Shown here: piece after piece, positions 1 to 5,207 of the stretch
Layout: the number at the start of each line of letters is the position of its first letter
Position numbering within the stretch: position 1 is the stretch's first letter
Source: URNF01 sp045531495
GTDB taxonomy: Bacteria > Bacillota > Clostridia > Oscillospirales > Acutalibacteraceae
DNA: 8,308 nt
Direction of reading: 5' to 3'
Assembly: GCA_045531495.1 (NCBI GenBank)
Contig: JAZSED010000115.1
Location: 1 to 8,308 of the forward strand
Notes under the pieces: model-generated
What the model was told of the DNA's origin: nothing
The model's database searches: none
The model's input: the letters and a program-made list of their open reading frames with translations, nothing else
Program-made: the position numbers and the translations under genes

Positions 1-116
1 CATTCTTCGCAATGGTTATCACTTAAGTTTCTGTGAATCCATTTGTTCCATCGAGGTGCTTCGGGCGGCTTTTGATCCCACACGGCTGCCTTGATAACCT
101 CTGATAAATAGTCCAA
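1..116 (-). CDS. Hypothetical protein, N-terminal 38 residues only (runs off the left edge)
   Basis: Reading leftward from a TTG at 116-114, the frame stays open to the window edge and encodes a peptide beginning M-D-Y-L-S-E-V-I-K-A-A-V-W. It ends in H-C-E-E followed by a codon starting TG, so probably an HCxxC pair. An AAAGGAG ribosome binding site lies at 130-124, seven bases before the TTG, which fixes this start. The visible part is rich in Trp and Pro and has no signal peptide. The HCxxC could bind metal; some short phage-associated proteins of Clostridia have such a motif, but the fragment is too short to name. The promoter upstream overlaps a LexA-type operator, so the gene may be DNA-damage inducible. 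That the gene is real is fairly likely; its function is unknown. Confidence 0.62.
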   Translation of the reverse strand, partial: MDYLSEVIKAAVWDQKPPEAPRWNKWIHRNLSDNHCEE

Positions 117-174
117 CGATATTCTCCTTTCAAAATATAACATAGTTTTATGAATTTGTACAGGGCAACAAAAA

Positions 175-188
175 AGAACATATGTTCT
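175..188. promoter_or_regulatory. LexA (SOS) box
   Basis: AGAACATATGTTCT is a perfect 14-base palindrome. Its core GAAC-ATAT-GTTC fits the Bacillus/Clostridium LexA consensus CGAAC-RNRY-GTTYG at every core position; only the outermost bases differ. It touches the -10 box of the leftward promoter (188-193) and covers the likely start of that transcript, the usual geometry for repression. It lies about 45 bp upstream of the rightward RNA promoter, so control of that one is less certain. Confidence 0.7.
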
Positions 189-216
189 ATATATAATTGT
201 AGAGGAGAATTTTCAA
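188..216 (-). promoter_or_regulatory. Leftward sigma-A promoter of the 1-116 gene
   Basis: On the minus strand, TTGAAA (216-211), a 17-base spacer and TATATA (193-188) form a good vegetative promoter. Transcription would start near 181, inside the LexA palindrome, giving a leader of about 65 nt before the TTG start. Confidence 0.6.
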
Positions 217-239
217 GTTGTTAAGAAATATGGTAAAAT
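211..239 (+). promoter_or_regulatory. Rightward extended -10 promoter of the structured RNA
   Basis: TGG-TAAAAT (231-239) is an extended -10 box. The matching -35 position, 17 bases upstream, holds TTTCAA (211-216), which is the same six bases that serve as TTGAAA for the leftward promoter. The predicted start near 246 is just before the first arm of the closing helix of the RNA. A weaker alternative is TTGTAC (156-161) with TATGTT (181-186), 19 bases apart, which would overlap the LexA box. Confidence 0.5.
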
Positions 240-245
240 CATCAT

Positions 246-395
246 TAAGATATTTTGCAAGGTGGGGGTTCATTTGGCGCAGGTAATAACCCACAGGTTT
301 AAATGACCGTTGCTTGCGCTGTTGCGGTTTCTGAAGCGAAATAAGTGTAACTAACGAAAAGAACTGTTGCCTTTTGGTAACAGTTCTTTTTTTTA
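246..395 (+). ncRNA. Candidate structured RNA (riboswitch-like or stand-alone ncRNA)
   Basis: No convincing reading frame fills this stretch, yet it pairs with itself extensively. A closing helix joins 251-258 (TATTTTGC) to 336-343 (GCGAAATA), eight pairs including one U-G. Inside lie 276-282 with 314-320 (seven pairs, two of them G-U), 262-266 (GTGGG) with 290-294 (CCCAC), and 267-275 with 301-308 (eight pairs, one bulge). The last two cross each other and the 276-282 helix, so pseudoknots or alternative folds are implied. A strong intrinsic terminator ends the unit at 395. The membrane-protein gene starts 48 bases further on, which fits a terminating riboswitch; a free small RNA is equally possible. 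The Rfam family is not recognised with certainty; the raiA motif of Clostridia would be one family to test. A 22-codon TTG frame at 218-286 with a weak ribosome site overlaps, but is judged incidental. Confidence 0.55.
359..395 (+). terminator. Intrinsic terminator of the structured RNA
   Basis: AAGAACTGTTGCC (359-371), a TTTT loop and GGTAACAGTTCTT (376-388) form a 13-bp stem with one G-U pair, followed by a run of T. It either ends a small RNA or is the regulated terminator of a leader upstream of the gene at 443. Confidence 0.9.
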
Positions 396-424
396 TTTAC
401 ATTCGTATATCGGTGTGGTATATT
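396..424 (+). promoter_or_regulatory. Possible second promoter before the membrane-protein gene
   Basis: TTTACA (396-401), 17 bases, then TGG-TATATT (416-424) matches an extended -10 sigma-A promoter. The predicted start, about 431, falls at the first base of the GGAGGAG ribosome site, leaving an unusually short leader. It may therefore be a chance match, with real transcription coming through the terminator from the promoter at 211-239. Confidence 0.45.
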
Positions 425-442
425 GGCGTTGGAGGAGTTGCT

Positions 443-979
443 ATGCAAAAAGAAATTGTCACAATGGAAAACATCAAAAAGGATATGCGTGCGCTATTAG
501 GCAAGCAAGTGCTGGCAGGGGTGCTGGTGTTTCCGTGGCTTTGGATTATTACTCTGTTGATAGGCGCTATATTTGAAAATTGCGGCAGAAATGTACCTTT
601 TTTGGTAATACACCTCGTTGCGTTAGCTATTGTTCTGTTGGATACAACCTTGGTAATACTAAAATTGTATCAAATCAAGAACGAGCGGTTTTATCTGGTC
701 CGAGATTTTGTGGTGGATAAAATAGGTGAAGTGCCCAGAGTGTTCAAATGGGTTGCCTATGCGCCGTACCGTCTGGTGTTTGCACGGGAAGGGGTGCAGT
801 CTGTTTATCGCAATATGGATTTTTATAAATGGACCGGTTGTCCCAGAAACAACAAAACCATTTTTGATACCGCAGATTTGAAGGATGATTTCTTACTGGT
901 GCAAGTGGGGTGCAGAACATGGGCTATGTATAACGAAAAATTCTTTGATACGTCTGCAGTATATAACGTAAAGGAATAA
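443..979 (+). CDS. Two-helix membrane protein of unknown function, 178 aa
   Basis: The start is the ATG at 443, set by a strong GGAGGAG site at 431-437. An upstream in-frame TTG at 374 lies inside the terminator stem and is rejected. The protein has a short N-terminal region of mixed charge, two hydrophobic helices (about residues 23-44 and 51-75) and a soluble C-terminal half of about 100 residues. That half is rich in aromatic residues and has patterns such as YRLVFA and LLVQVG that suggest beta strands. The hairpin of two helices probably puts both ends on the cytoplasmic side, but this is an inference. The stop is 23 bases before the metallo-hydrolase gene, so the two are probably co-transcribed. 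The structured RNA and terminator upstream may control it. No family is recognised. Confidence 0.85.
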   Translation: MQKEIVTMENIKKDMRALLGKQVLAGVLVFPWLWIITLLIGAIFENCGRNVPFLVIHLVALAIVLLDTTLVILKLYQIKNERFYLVRDFVVDKIGEVPRVFKWVAYAPYRLVFAREGVQSVYRNMDFYKWTGCPRNNKTIFDTADLKDDFLLVQVGCRTWAMYNEKFFDTSAVYNVKE

Positions 980-1002
980 ACCTATACAGAGGAGATATAA
1001 GG

Positions 1003-2346
1003 ATGCAAAGAGTTACACCTTTATTAACGCAGGTAAAACATAGGTATTTTGCCGCAGATTGCGGTATGACCTATCTTGTCTGTTTAACGGATGGACGATT
1101 TGTGGTAATTGACGGCGGATATGACGAAGAGGGAGAGGCAGCGCATCTGTTTTCTTTGCTGACCGCACAGAATGTACGGGAAGGCAAACCACATATTGCT
1201 GCATGGTTTATTACCCATCCGCACAATGACCATTTCGGCGGTCTTGTGGGGCTGTGCCGTGAATATCCCAATGAGTTTATTTTAGATAAATTGATATATA
1301 ACTTTCCGCCACGACATGTATCTAACGGTTTTTCCGACCTTGTACCGTTTGAAAACGCGGTAAAAACACTCCAAAACACCGAGATAGTGACAGCAAAGAC
1401 GGGACAACAGTTTTGTTGTGACGATACCGTGTTTGACGTGTTATTTACGTGGGAAGATTTATGTCCTATTGAAGGGCTTGTCAATTTGAACGACTGCTCG
1501 CTTGTGTTGCGTATGACGGTTGGGGAGCGCCGCGTAATGTTTTTAGGTGACGCAATGCCGACCGCCTCTGCGGTGCTGTGTGAGCGGTATGACGATGCCG
1601 CTTTGCAATCGGAATTTTTGCAGGTAGGACATCACGGTTATGGCGGCGGTTCAGACGAGCTGTATCGCCGTGTAAACCCCAAAACATTGTTGTGGCCTTG
1701 CCCCGATTTTTGGTTTCACGCGGTACGTTTGTGGCCGTGCAATGCATATTTGATTAGTTCTGATACTATAGAACAAACGATTGTCAGCGGCCAGGGGGAA
1801 GTGACTCTCAATATGACTGTACCCACTCCGAAAATCACGCCCTATCCGCCGTGTGATACTGTTGTATATGAAGAAACCTTTGAAAACACCGACCCGTATT
1901 GCTTGGGTTGGAGTGCATTGACCGGTGGTGCAACAGGCAATATATCTCCAAAGTTGAAGTTAAATGTAAAGGAATGTACATTAACATCTGAAAACGGTCG
2001 TTCGGTGTGTGAATGGGTACAAGCGGGGCGGATGCAGGGGGTAGATACCTATACGTTGACGGTGGAAGGCGAGATAATTGACATTCCCGATGCCGTTGGC
2101 TTTGTATTTAACAGTGCAACACCTACCGTTTGGGACGACACGGCGTTGTGGCAGTTGCCGCAGGAAGCAGGCGCATTTCGCGTTGTTTTGATTGCGGACG
2201 CGCAAAAAGGTGTCGCCACCTTAACGGTAAACGGCAAAGAAATACAAACCGCACAGTATATTCCTGCGAAGCGACACGCTATGCATTTTGTCCTGCAAAA
2301 CGGTAAAGTAGCATTACATAGCATCAAAGTGACCAAAGGCGTATAG
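1003..2346 (+). CDS. Metallo-beta-lactamase-fold hydrolase (ComEC/Rec2 C-terminal type) with an added C-terminal domain, 447 aa
   Basis: The start ATG has AGAGGAGA at 988-995, seven bases away. The N-terminal 270 residues carry the fold's metal-site motifs: THPHNDH (ligands His72, His74, Asp76, His77), FLGDA (Asp183) and VGHHG (His210/211). The spacing and the HHG motif resemble the hydrolase domain of ComEC/Rec2-like proteins, whose characterised members cleave phosphodiester bonds. The substrate here is unknown. There is no signal peptide and no membrane helix, so it should be cytoplasmic, unlike ComEC. Residues about 285-447 form a second domain, beginning VVYEETFE, that alternates short beta-strand-like segments and resembles carbohydrate-binding or laminin-G-like sandwiches; this is inference only. 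Its last codons form the 5' arm of the terminator. The last codons of a second, diverged gene of this kind survive at 7455-7508. Confidence 0.85.
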   Translation: MQRVTPLLTQVKHRYFAADCGMTYLVCLTDGRFVVIDGGYDEEGEAAHLFSLLTAQNVREGKPHIAAWFITHPHNDHFGGLVGLCREYPNEFILDKLIYNFPPRHVSNGFSDLVPFENAVKTLQNTEIVTAKTGQQFCCDDTVFDVLFTWEDLCPIEGLVNLNDCSLVLRMTVGERRVMFLGDAMPTASAVLCERYDDAALQSEFLQVGHHGYGGGSDELYRRVNPKTLLWPCPDFWFHAVRLWPCNAYLISSDTIEQTIVSGQGEVTLNMTVPTPKITPYPPCDTVVYEETFENTDPYCLGWSALTGGATGNISPKLKLNVKECTLTSENGRSVCEWVQAGRMQGVDTYTLTVEGEIIDIPDAVGFVFNSATPTVWDDTALWQLPQEAGAFRVVLIADAQKGVATLTVNGKEIQTAQYIPAKRHAMHFVLQNGKVALHSIKVTKGV

Positions 2347-2363
2347 CGCCTTTGGTCTTTTTT
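2331..2363 (+). terminator. Terminator overlapping the metallo-hydrolase stop codon
   Basis: GACCAAAGGCG (2331-2341) and CGCCTTTGGTC (2347-2357) pair perfectly over 11 bp around a TATAG loop, and six T follow. The TAG stop codon (2344-2346) is in the loop and the 5' arm encodes T-K-G-V. The same two arms recur exactly at 7493-7519. Confidence 0.9.
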
Positions 2364-2400
2364 CTTTTCCTTTTCATACCCTAAAAAGGAAAAGGGGGAG
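2364..2400 (+). promoter_or_regulatory. Leader hairpin running into the dedA ribosome site (copy A)
   Basis: CTTTTCCTTTT (2364-2374) pairs perfectly with AAAAGGAAAAG (2384-2394) around the loop CATACCCTA. The 3' arm ends at the first G of the GGGGGAG ribosome site (2394-2400). The T-run of the preceding terminator leads straight into the 5' arm, so the two structures are stacked. The right-hand dedA copy has a matching hairpin with different stem bases but a similar loop. No promoter was seen between the terminator and dedA. Confidence 0.5.
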
Positions 2401-2406
2401 AAGGCA

Positions 2407-2607
2407 ATGCGTGAATGGATTATAACGGTAATGAATGTATGGGGATACAGCGGTATCGTGTCTTTAATAGCGGTAGAGAACATCTTTCCGCCGATACCGT
2501 CCGAAGTAATTTTAACCTTTGGCGGTTTCTTGACCACCTGTACCGATATGCAGTTGTGGTACGTGGTTTTGGCGTCTACGGTCGGCTCGTTTTCCGAAGC
2601 AAAATAA
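2407..2607 (+). pseudogene. dedA family gene, truncated to its first 61 codons (copy A)
   Basis: The reading frame encodes 66 residues. The first 61 align without gaps to the intact DedA protein at 7569-8180, with 54 identical, including the FPPIPSE motif. Similarity stops abruptly after A-S-T-V-G-S, at about base 2588. The last residues F-S-E-A-K and the stop belong to foreign sequence that resembles the 3' end of the structured RNA at 246-395. An intact DedA has about 200 residues with two conserved re-entrant regions; the second, with its essential Arg, is missing here. Loss of function is therefore expected. The ribosome site GGGGGAG (2394-2400) and the start are intact, so a short hydrophobic peptide may still be made. 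Most differences from the intact copy are at third codon positions, so both copies were under selection before the break. Confidence 0.85.
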
Positions 2608-2621
2608 GTAATTCGCATTAC
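2590..2621 (+). other. Apparent 3' remnant of a second copy of the structured RNA
   Basis: Bases 2591-2609 match 328-346 at 17 of 19 positions (core GAAGC-R-AAATAAGT). In both places a strong intrinsic terminator follows shortly after. The stretch includes the 3' arm of the RNA's closing helix; one of the two changes turns the U-G pair of the left copy into a possible U-A pair with the same 5' arm. The 5' part of the RNA is absent and dedA sequence takes its place. The match is short, so homology is likely but not proven. Confidence 0.45.
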
Positions 2622-2656
2622 AAAAAAAGGACTTGGGATTTCCCAAGTCCTTTTTT
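2622..2656. terminator. Bidirectional intrinsic terminator
   Basis: GGACTTGGG (2629-2637), loop ATTT and CCCAAGTCC (2642-2650) form a perfect stem flanked by seven A on the left and six T on the right. It can end transcripts from both sides: anything reading through the dedA remnant, and the surface-protein operon, whose stop codon lies at 2666-2668. Confidence 0.9.
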
Positions 2657-2665
2657 CTATCAAAA

Positions 2666-4429
2666 TTATCGATTTACCTGCTGCTTGCGATGACAGGTCA
2701 TCACGGTAATAGCGAAGCCGGATATTAACAATAGCGTTAGCCAGAGGAAAATGTTGCTGTTATCTCCTGTACTGGGCGACGGCGGCGTATTATCAGACTT
2801 AGCGGCCAAGGTGTAAATACTAAAGTGGTCTGTTTCAAAACAGGCATAACCATGCTTGTCAACGGTTGTGGTATATTCAGTAATCTTATCGTCAGCATCC
2901 ACATAGAAGACAACCACTTCTTTACCCTTATACTTGCCGGGGACGGGGATTTTAACCAAGAACTTGCCATTTTCCAGCTTGGTAATATGTTTGTCTGCGG
3001 AGTTCGAATGCAGCTTGATGTCAAACATCTCGCCATCCTCAATGTCAAGAACCTTACAGATGCGGTGGTGCTCCTTACCATGTGTTATTTTATCAACCTT
3101 GATATTGGTATCCAGTGGAACCTCCGAAGAATCGGTAGAAACGGATATGTTTGTTTTGAAATCGGTGCTTGCGTAAGTAGGAACGGTAAGCTTGGTGTCG
3201 TCTTTGATAACAACAAATTTATAGGTTTCTCCTTTTTCTACCACTTCGACATCAAAAATATATTCGCCTGCGGCATCGTTGAGGAAATGATATATGCCAC
3301 CTTCTTCAAAATCGTGAATAAAACGCACCTTGTTATCAAACGCATCGTATATATCATGTGAGGTATCTGTGAAACTTTTCATTTCAATAAAGTCCGGTTT
3401 TTCTTTTTGCTCCTCTTTGGCAATCAACTCTAACAGTTGTTCGCAAGCGGTTATGTCGCGTGTATAGCCCTGGATGCGATTCAAATCACGAAGCGATTCT
3501 TCTTTTGCTTCTTCTTCCGCAAGTAAAGCACGTACTTCATCCAGCTTTGCTATGGCGGCAGTCAAGCTTGCATCGTATGCGGCAAGCTCTTTTTCATAAT
3601 ACGCCGATACGGTTTCTTCGGAATCGGTGATTTTGATGACGTTCTTGCCGATATAATCGTCCACTCTTTTTTGCGCCGCCGCAATCAGCGCGTCTTTGGT
3701 ATCAGGCGTGTTTTCGGGAACGTATATCGCGTGATCGGCTTTAGCACTGACTACGCCAACAGCACAATATCCAATATTATTATGCATTAATCTTCCGTTT
3801 CCTCCGTTCCCGGTATAGAACAGGGGATCCGCCTGGCCGTGGAGTTGCACGTCAAAATAAAAGTTGCTACCGCCCACAGCATCCTTGAGTTGGCTGGAAT
3901 AATTGGCCAATGGTCCGTTGTAGTTGTTGTGGAGCGGCTTATTGTATACACAATAATTGATGAGTTCCAAATCCGAAAGTTCAAGATAAATTCCCGTTGA
4001 CCATTCGTCAGGGAAGTTTTCCACAATGGATTTTGCTTCCTTCAACACATCCTCATCATAGTTCCACACAACGTCAACAGTGTGTGTTTCTTCACTTTCG
4101 ATATGTCTATTTTCGTTTAATGAAAACCTTGTGAGGTCGATCTTGGAAAAATCGCTTGGGAATGTACTGATATCGAATTGATAACTATAATTTATAAAAT
4201 CAAAATCCTCAATATGCAACAGAAAATTCTCTAATGCTACATAAATCATCTCATCTTCCATCGAAGTGGGTTTGGCAAAATCCAACACCACTTTCCCATC
4301 GGTCAATACCTTGCTGAACTCTTCGCTCATAGTTGCGCTTTCAGCATTGGCAAAAACGGTTGTCGGAATGATGGAGAATAACAGTATGACCACCAACAAC
4401 ACCGCGCCTAATTTTTTACAGTAATTCAT
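2666..4429 (-). CDS. Secreted cell-wall-anchored surface protein, 587 aa
   Basis: The ATG at 4429 is preceded by AAAGAGG (4446-4440), ten bases away. Residues 1-27 are a classic signal peptide (Lys5-Lys6, hydrophobic core, VFA cleavage site). The C-terminus has the full sorting signal: S-P-S-T-G-D at 551-556, a hydrophobic helix at about 560-577, then H-R-K and a short polar tail. This is a variant of LPxTG that lacks the usual Leu, so a matching non-classical sortase is expected elsewhere. Residues about 30-260 form an unrecognised domain with a Gly/Asn-rich segment near 206-222 (YTGNGGNGRL). Residues about 268-345 are highly charged and probably a helical coiled coil. Residues about 350-545 look like one or two beta-sandwich modules ending in FETDHFSIYTLA, a pattern common next to the anchor in gut Firmicutes surface proteins. 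The ligand is unknown. It lies 39 bases after the Mor-type regulator, probably in one operon. Confidence 0.85.
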   Translation of the reverse strand: MNYCKKLGAVLLVVILLFSIIPTTVFANAESATMSEEFSKVLTDGKVVLDFAKPTSMEDEMIYVALENFLLHIEDFDFINYSYQFDISTFPSDFSKIDLTRFSLNENRHIESEETHTVDVVWNYDEDVLKEAKSIVENFPDEWSTGIYLELSDLELINYCVYNKPLHNNYNGPLANYSSQLKDAVGGSNFYFDVQLHGQADPLFYTGNGGNGRLMHNNIGYCAVGVVSAKADHAIYVPENTPDTKDALIAAAQKRVDDYIGKNVIKITDSEETVSAYYEKELAAYDASLTAAIAKLDEVRALLAEEEAKEESLRDLNRIQGYTRDITACEQLLELIAKEEQKEKPDFIEMKSFTDTSHDIYDAFDNKVRFIHDFEEGGIYHFLNDAAGEYIFDVEVVEKGETYKFVVIKDDTKLTVPTYASTDFKTNISVSTDSSEVPLDTNIKVDKITHGKEHHRICKVLDIEDGEMFDIKLHSNSADKHITKLENGKFLVKIPVPGKYKGKEVVVFYVDADDKITEYTTTVDKHGYACFETDHFSIYTLAAKSDNTPPSPSTGDNSNIFLWLTLLLISGFAITVMTCHRKQQVNR

Positions 4430-4459
4430 AGTTTTTTAACCTCTTTTCTTGTATTTTCA

Positions 4460-4484
4460 CAATGAGGATTACTTTTCCTCATTG
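4460..4484 (-). other. Hairpin over the stop codon of the Mor-type gene
   Basis: CAATGAGGA (4460-4468) and TCCTCATTG (4476-4484) are a perfect 9-bp inverted repeat with a seven-base loop holding the stop codon (4471-4469). No T-run follows on the minus strand, so it is not a normal terminator. It could stabilise or cut the mRNA between regulator and surface protein, giving them different levels. Confidence 0.45.
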
Positions 4485-4741
4485 CTTTTAACGATTTTGC
4501 GTATCCACTTTTCGGTGTAGCCGAATTTTGTGGCAAGCTCGCGAATGTTTGTGCCGTTATATTCTTTTTTGATTTGTTCAAATATGTATTCGCGGCTGAG
4601 TAGCTCAACGGGGAATGAAATTTGAGTTCCACGGTATCGGCTATGGAGCTTTATCGCTGCTTCTACATCCAAAACTGTGGCAATTTCGGCATAAACGCCG
4701 CACAAATGCTCCGGTTTTAACTCTTTTCCCATCATACTCAT
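4469..4741 (-). CDS. Mor/C-family transcription activator, small version, 90 aa
   Basis: The C-terminal half reads as the Mor transcription activator family (PF08765, after phage Mu Mor): a central segment ending RYRGTQISFP, then a helix-turn-helix at about residues 60-85 (TNIRELATKFGYTEKWIRKI). The ATG at 4741 was chosen because AGGA (4751-4748) lies six bases upstream; other in-frame ATGs are at 4756, 4747, 4735 and 4732. The frame stays open to 4909, but an extended -10 promoter lies inside that extension, so the longer form is unlikely. Mu Mor is about 130 residues and activates the middle promoter; bacterial relatives of 80-100 residues with unknown targets are common in Firmicutes. Here it is first in a two-gene unit with the surface protein, so it may activate its own operon. 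Confidence 0.75.
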   Translation of the reverse strand: MSMMGKELKPEHLCGVYAEIATVLDVEAAIKLHSRYRGTQISFPVELLSREYIFEQIKKEYNGTNIRELATKFGYTEKWIRKIVKSNEEK

Positions 4742-4774
4742 TCTCATTCCTCGCATACATACAATCCTTCCCAA

Positions 4775-4785
4775 ATTATATACCA
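4775..4785 (-). promoter_or_regulatory. Extended -10 promoter of the Mor-type/surface-protein operon
   Basis: On the minus strand the bases TGG-TATATAAT (4785-4775) give an extended -10 box. The -35 position holds only GCTACA, a poor match, which fits a promoter that needs an activator. The start would be near 4771, about 30 nt before the chosen ATG. Confidence 0.5.
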
Positions 4786-4955
4786 CGCCGTCAGAATACT
4801 GTAGCGCCACAATGCATAGGAACACTTCCTTGTAAAGTTCCCTCACAGCAGATGTCTTTTGGCACGTTTCTCTATTCATATAGACTCTAAAAACGCAAAA
4901 AACTACCACATTTCGGCAAAAAAATCAGCCACGATAAGGAGTTGCGATTGGGGAT

Positions 4956-4994
4956 AAAAATAGAGCAGATGCACAAAAACTGTGTATCTGCTCT
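4956..4994 (-). terminator. Probable terminator of the sigma-factor transcript, inside the repeat element
   Basis: AGAGCAGATGCACA (4962-4975) and TGTGTATCTGCTCT (4981-4994) pair over 14 bp with one G-U and an AAAAC loop. On the minus strand a run of five T (4960-4956) follows, so it should stop leftward transcription. This keeps sigma-factor mRNA from running into the Mor-type operon. Confidence 0.6.
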
Positions 4995-5017
4995 TGTTAT
5001 TTGTGGGCATTATTATC

Positions 5018-5148
5018 GCCTCCCTTGTGTAAAGGGAGGTGGATTTTTGCCGTAGCGGCAAAAAGACGGAGGGATTGTTGCCGGCTCGCATTATGACAAT
5101 CCTCCCGGCTTCGCTTCGCTCAGCCACCCTCCTTTACACAAGGAGGGC
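5018..5148. repeat. Inner foldable intergenic repeat
   Basis: The ends (5018-5042 and 5124-5148, 25 bases each, beginning GCCTCCCTTGTG and its complement) are inverted copies with four mismatches. Between them lie a perfect hairpin TTTTTGCCG-TAG-CGGCAAAAA (5044-5064) and an imperfect one pairing GGAGGGATTGT (5068-5078) with ACAATCCTCCC (5095-5105). Repeats of this style (CTCCCT ends, a GCAAAAA hairpin, then GACGGAGGGA) are recalled as frequent in gut Oscillospiraceae genomes. Confidence 0.7.
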
Positions 5149-5207
5149 TTTGGTTTCTGCTAATCCCCAACCGCACCCACCATATTCGTGGCTGATTTTT
5201 TTTGGCT

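Larger units (their letters stand above)
2318..2588 (+). repeat. Left copy of the duplicated metallo-hydrolase/dedA junction
   Basis: This segment (end of the metallo-hydrolase gene, terminator, leader hairpin, first 61 dedA codons) matches 7480-7750 in order and orientation. Hand alignment of the dedA part gives about 153 of 183 identical bases. The 4.9 kb between the copies is mostly minus-strand cargo. Confidence 0.8.
4918..5202. mobile_element. MITE-like element with nested inverted repeats, 285 bp
   Basis: The outer ends AAAAAAATCAGCCACGA (4918-4934) and TCGTGGCTGATTTTTTT (5186-5202) are a perfect 17-bp inverted repeat. The pairing continues imperfectly inward to about 4957 and 5161, where GATTGGGGAT faces ATCCCCAACC. 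Inside are a 14-bp hairpin (4962-4994) and a second inverted-repeat unit (5018-5148). It holds no plausible gene and no transposase, so it would need an enzyme supplied elsewhere. No clear target-site duplication was found. It sits between the sigma-factor gene (stop at 5208) and the regulatory region of the Mor-type operon. Confidence 0.6.

Noticed and set aside
218..286. A 22-codon frame starting at TTG with AGGAG ten bases upstream, possibly an SOS-induced small peptide
   Set aside because: It overlaps the RNA promoter and the paired 5' arms of the structured RNA; the spacing is long and codons are unremarkable. Not impossible, but weak.
374..442. N-terminal extension of the 178-aa membrane protein from an upstream TTG
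   Set aside because: The TTG lies in the terminator stem and loop, has no ribosome site, and the ATG at 443 has a strong GGAGGAG.
2825..3361. A 178-codon frame opposite the surface-protein gene
   Set aside because: It lies wholly antisense to a clear secreted protein, with no ribosome site or recognisable domain.
4742..4909. A 56-residue N-terminal extension of the Mor-type protein
   Set aside because: It contains an extended -10 promoter and would double the usual N-terminal length; the ATG at 4741 has its own ribosome site.
5018..5148. CRISPR-like alternating repeats
   Set aside because: The repeats are inverted and nested, not direct with regular spacers, and no cas gene is present.
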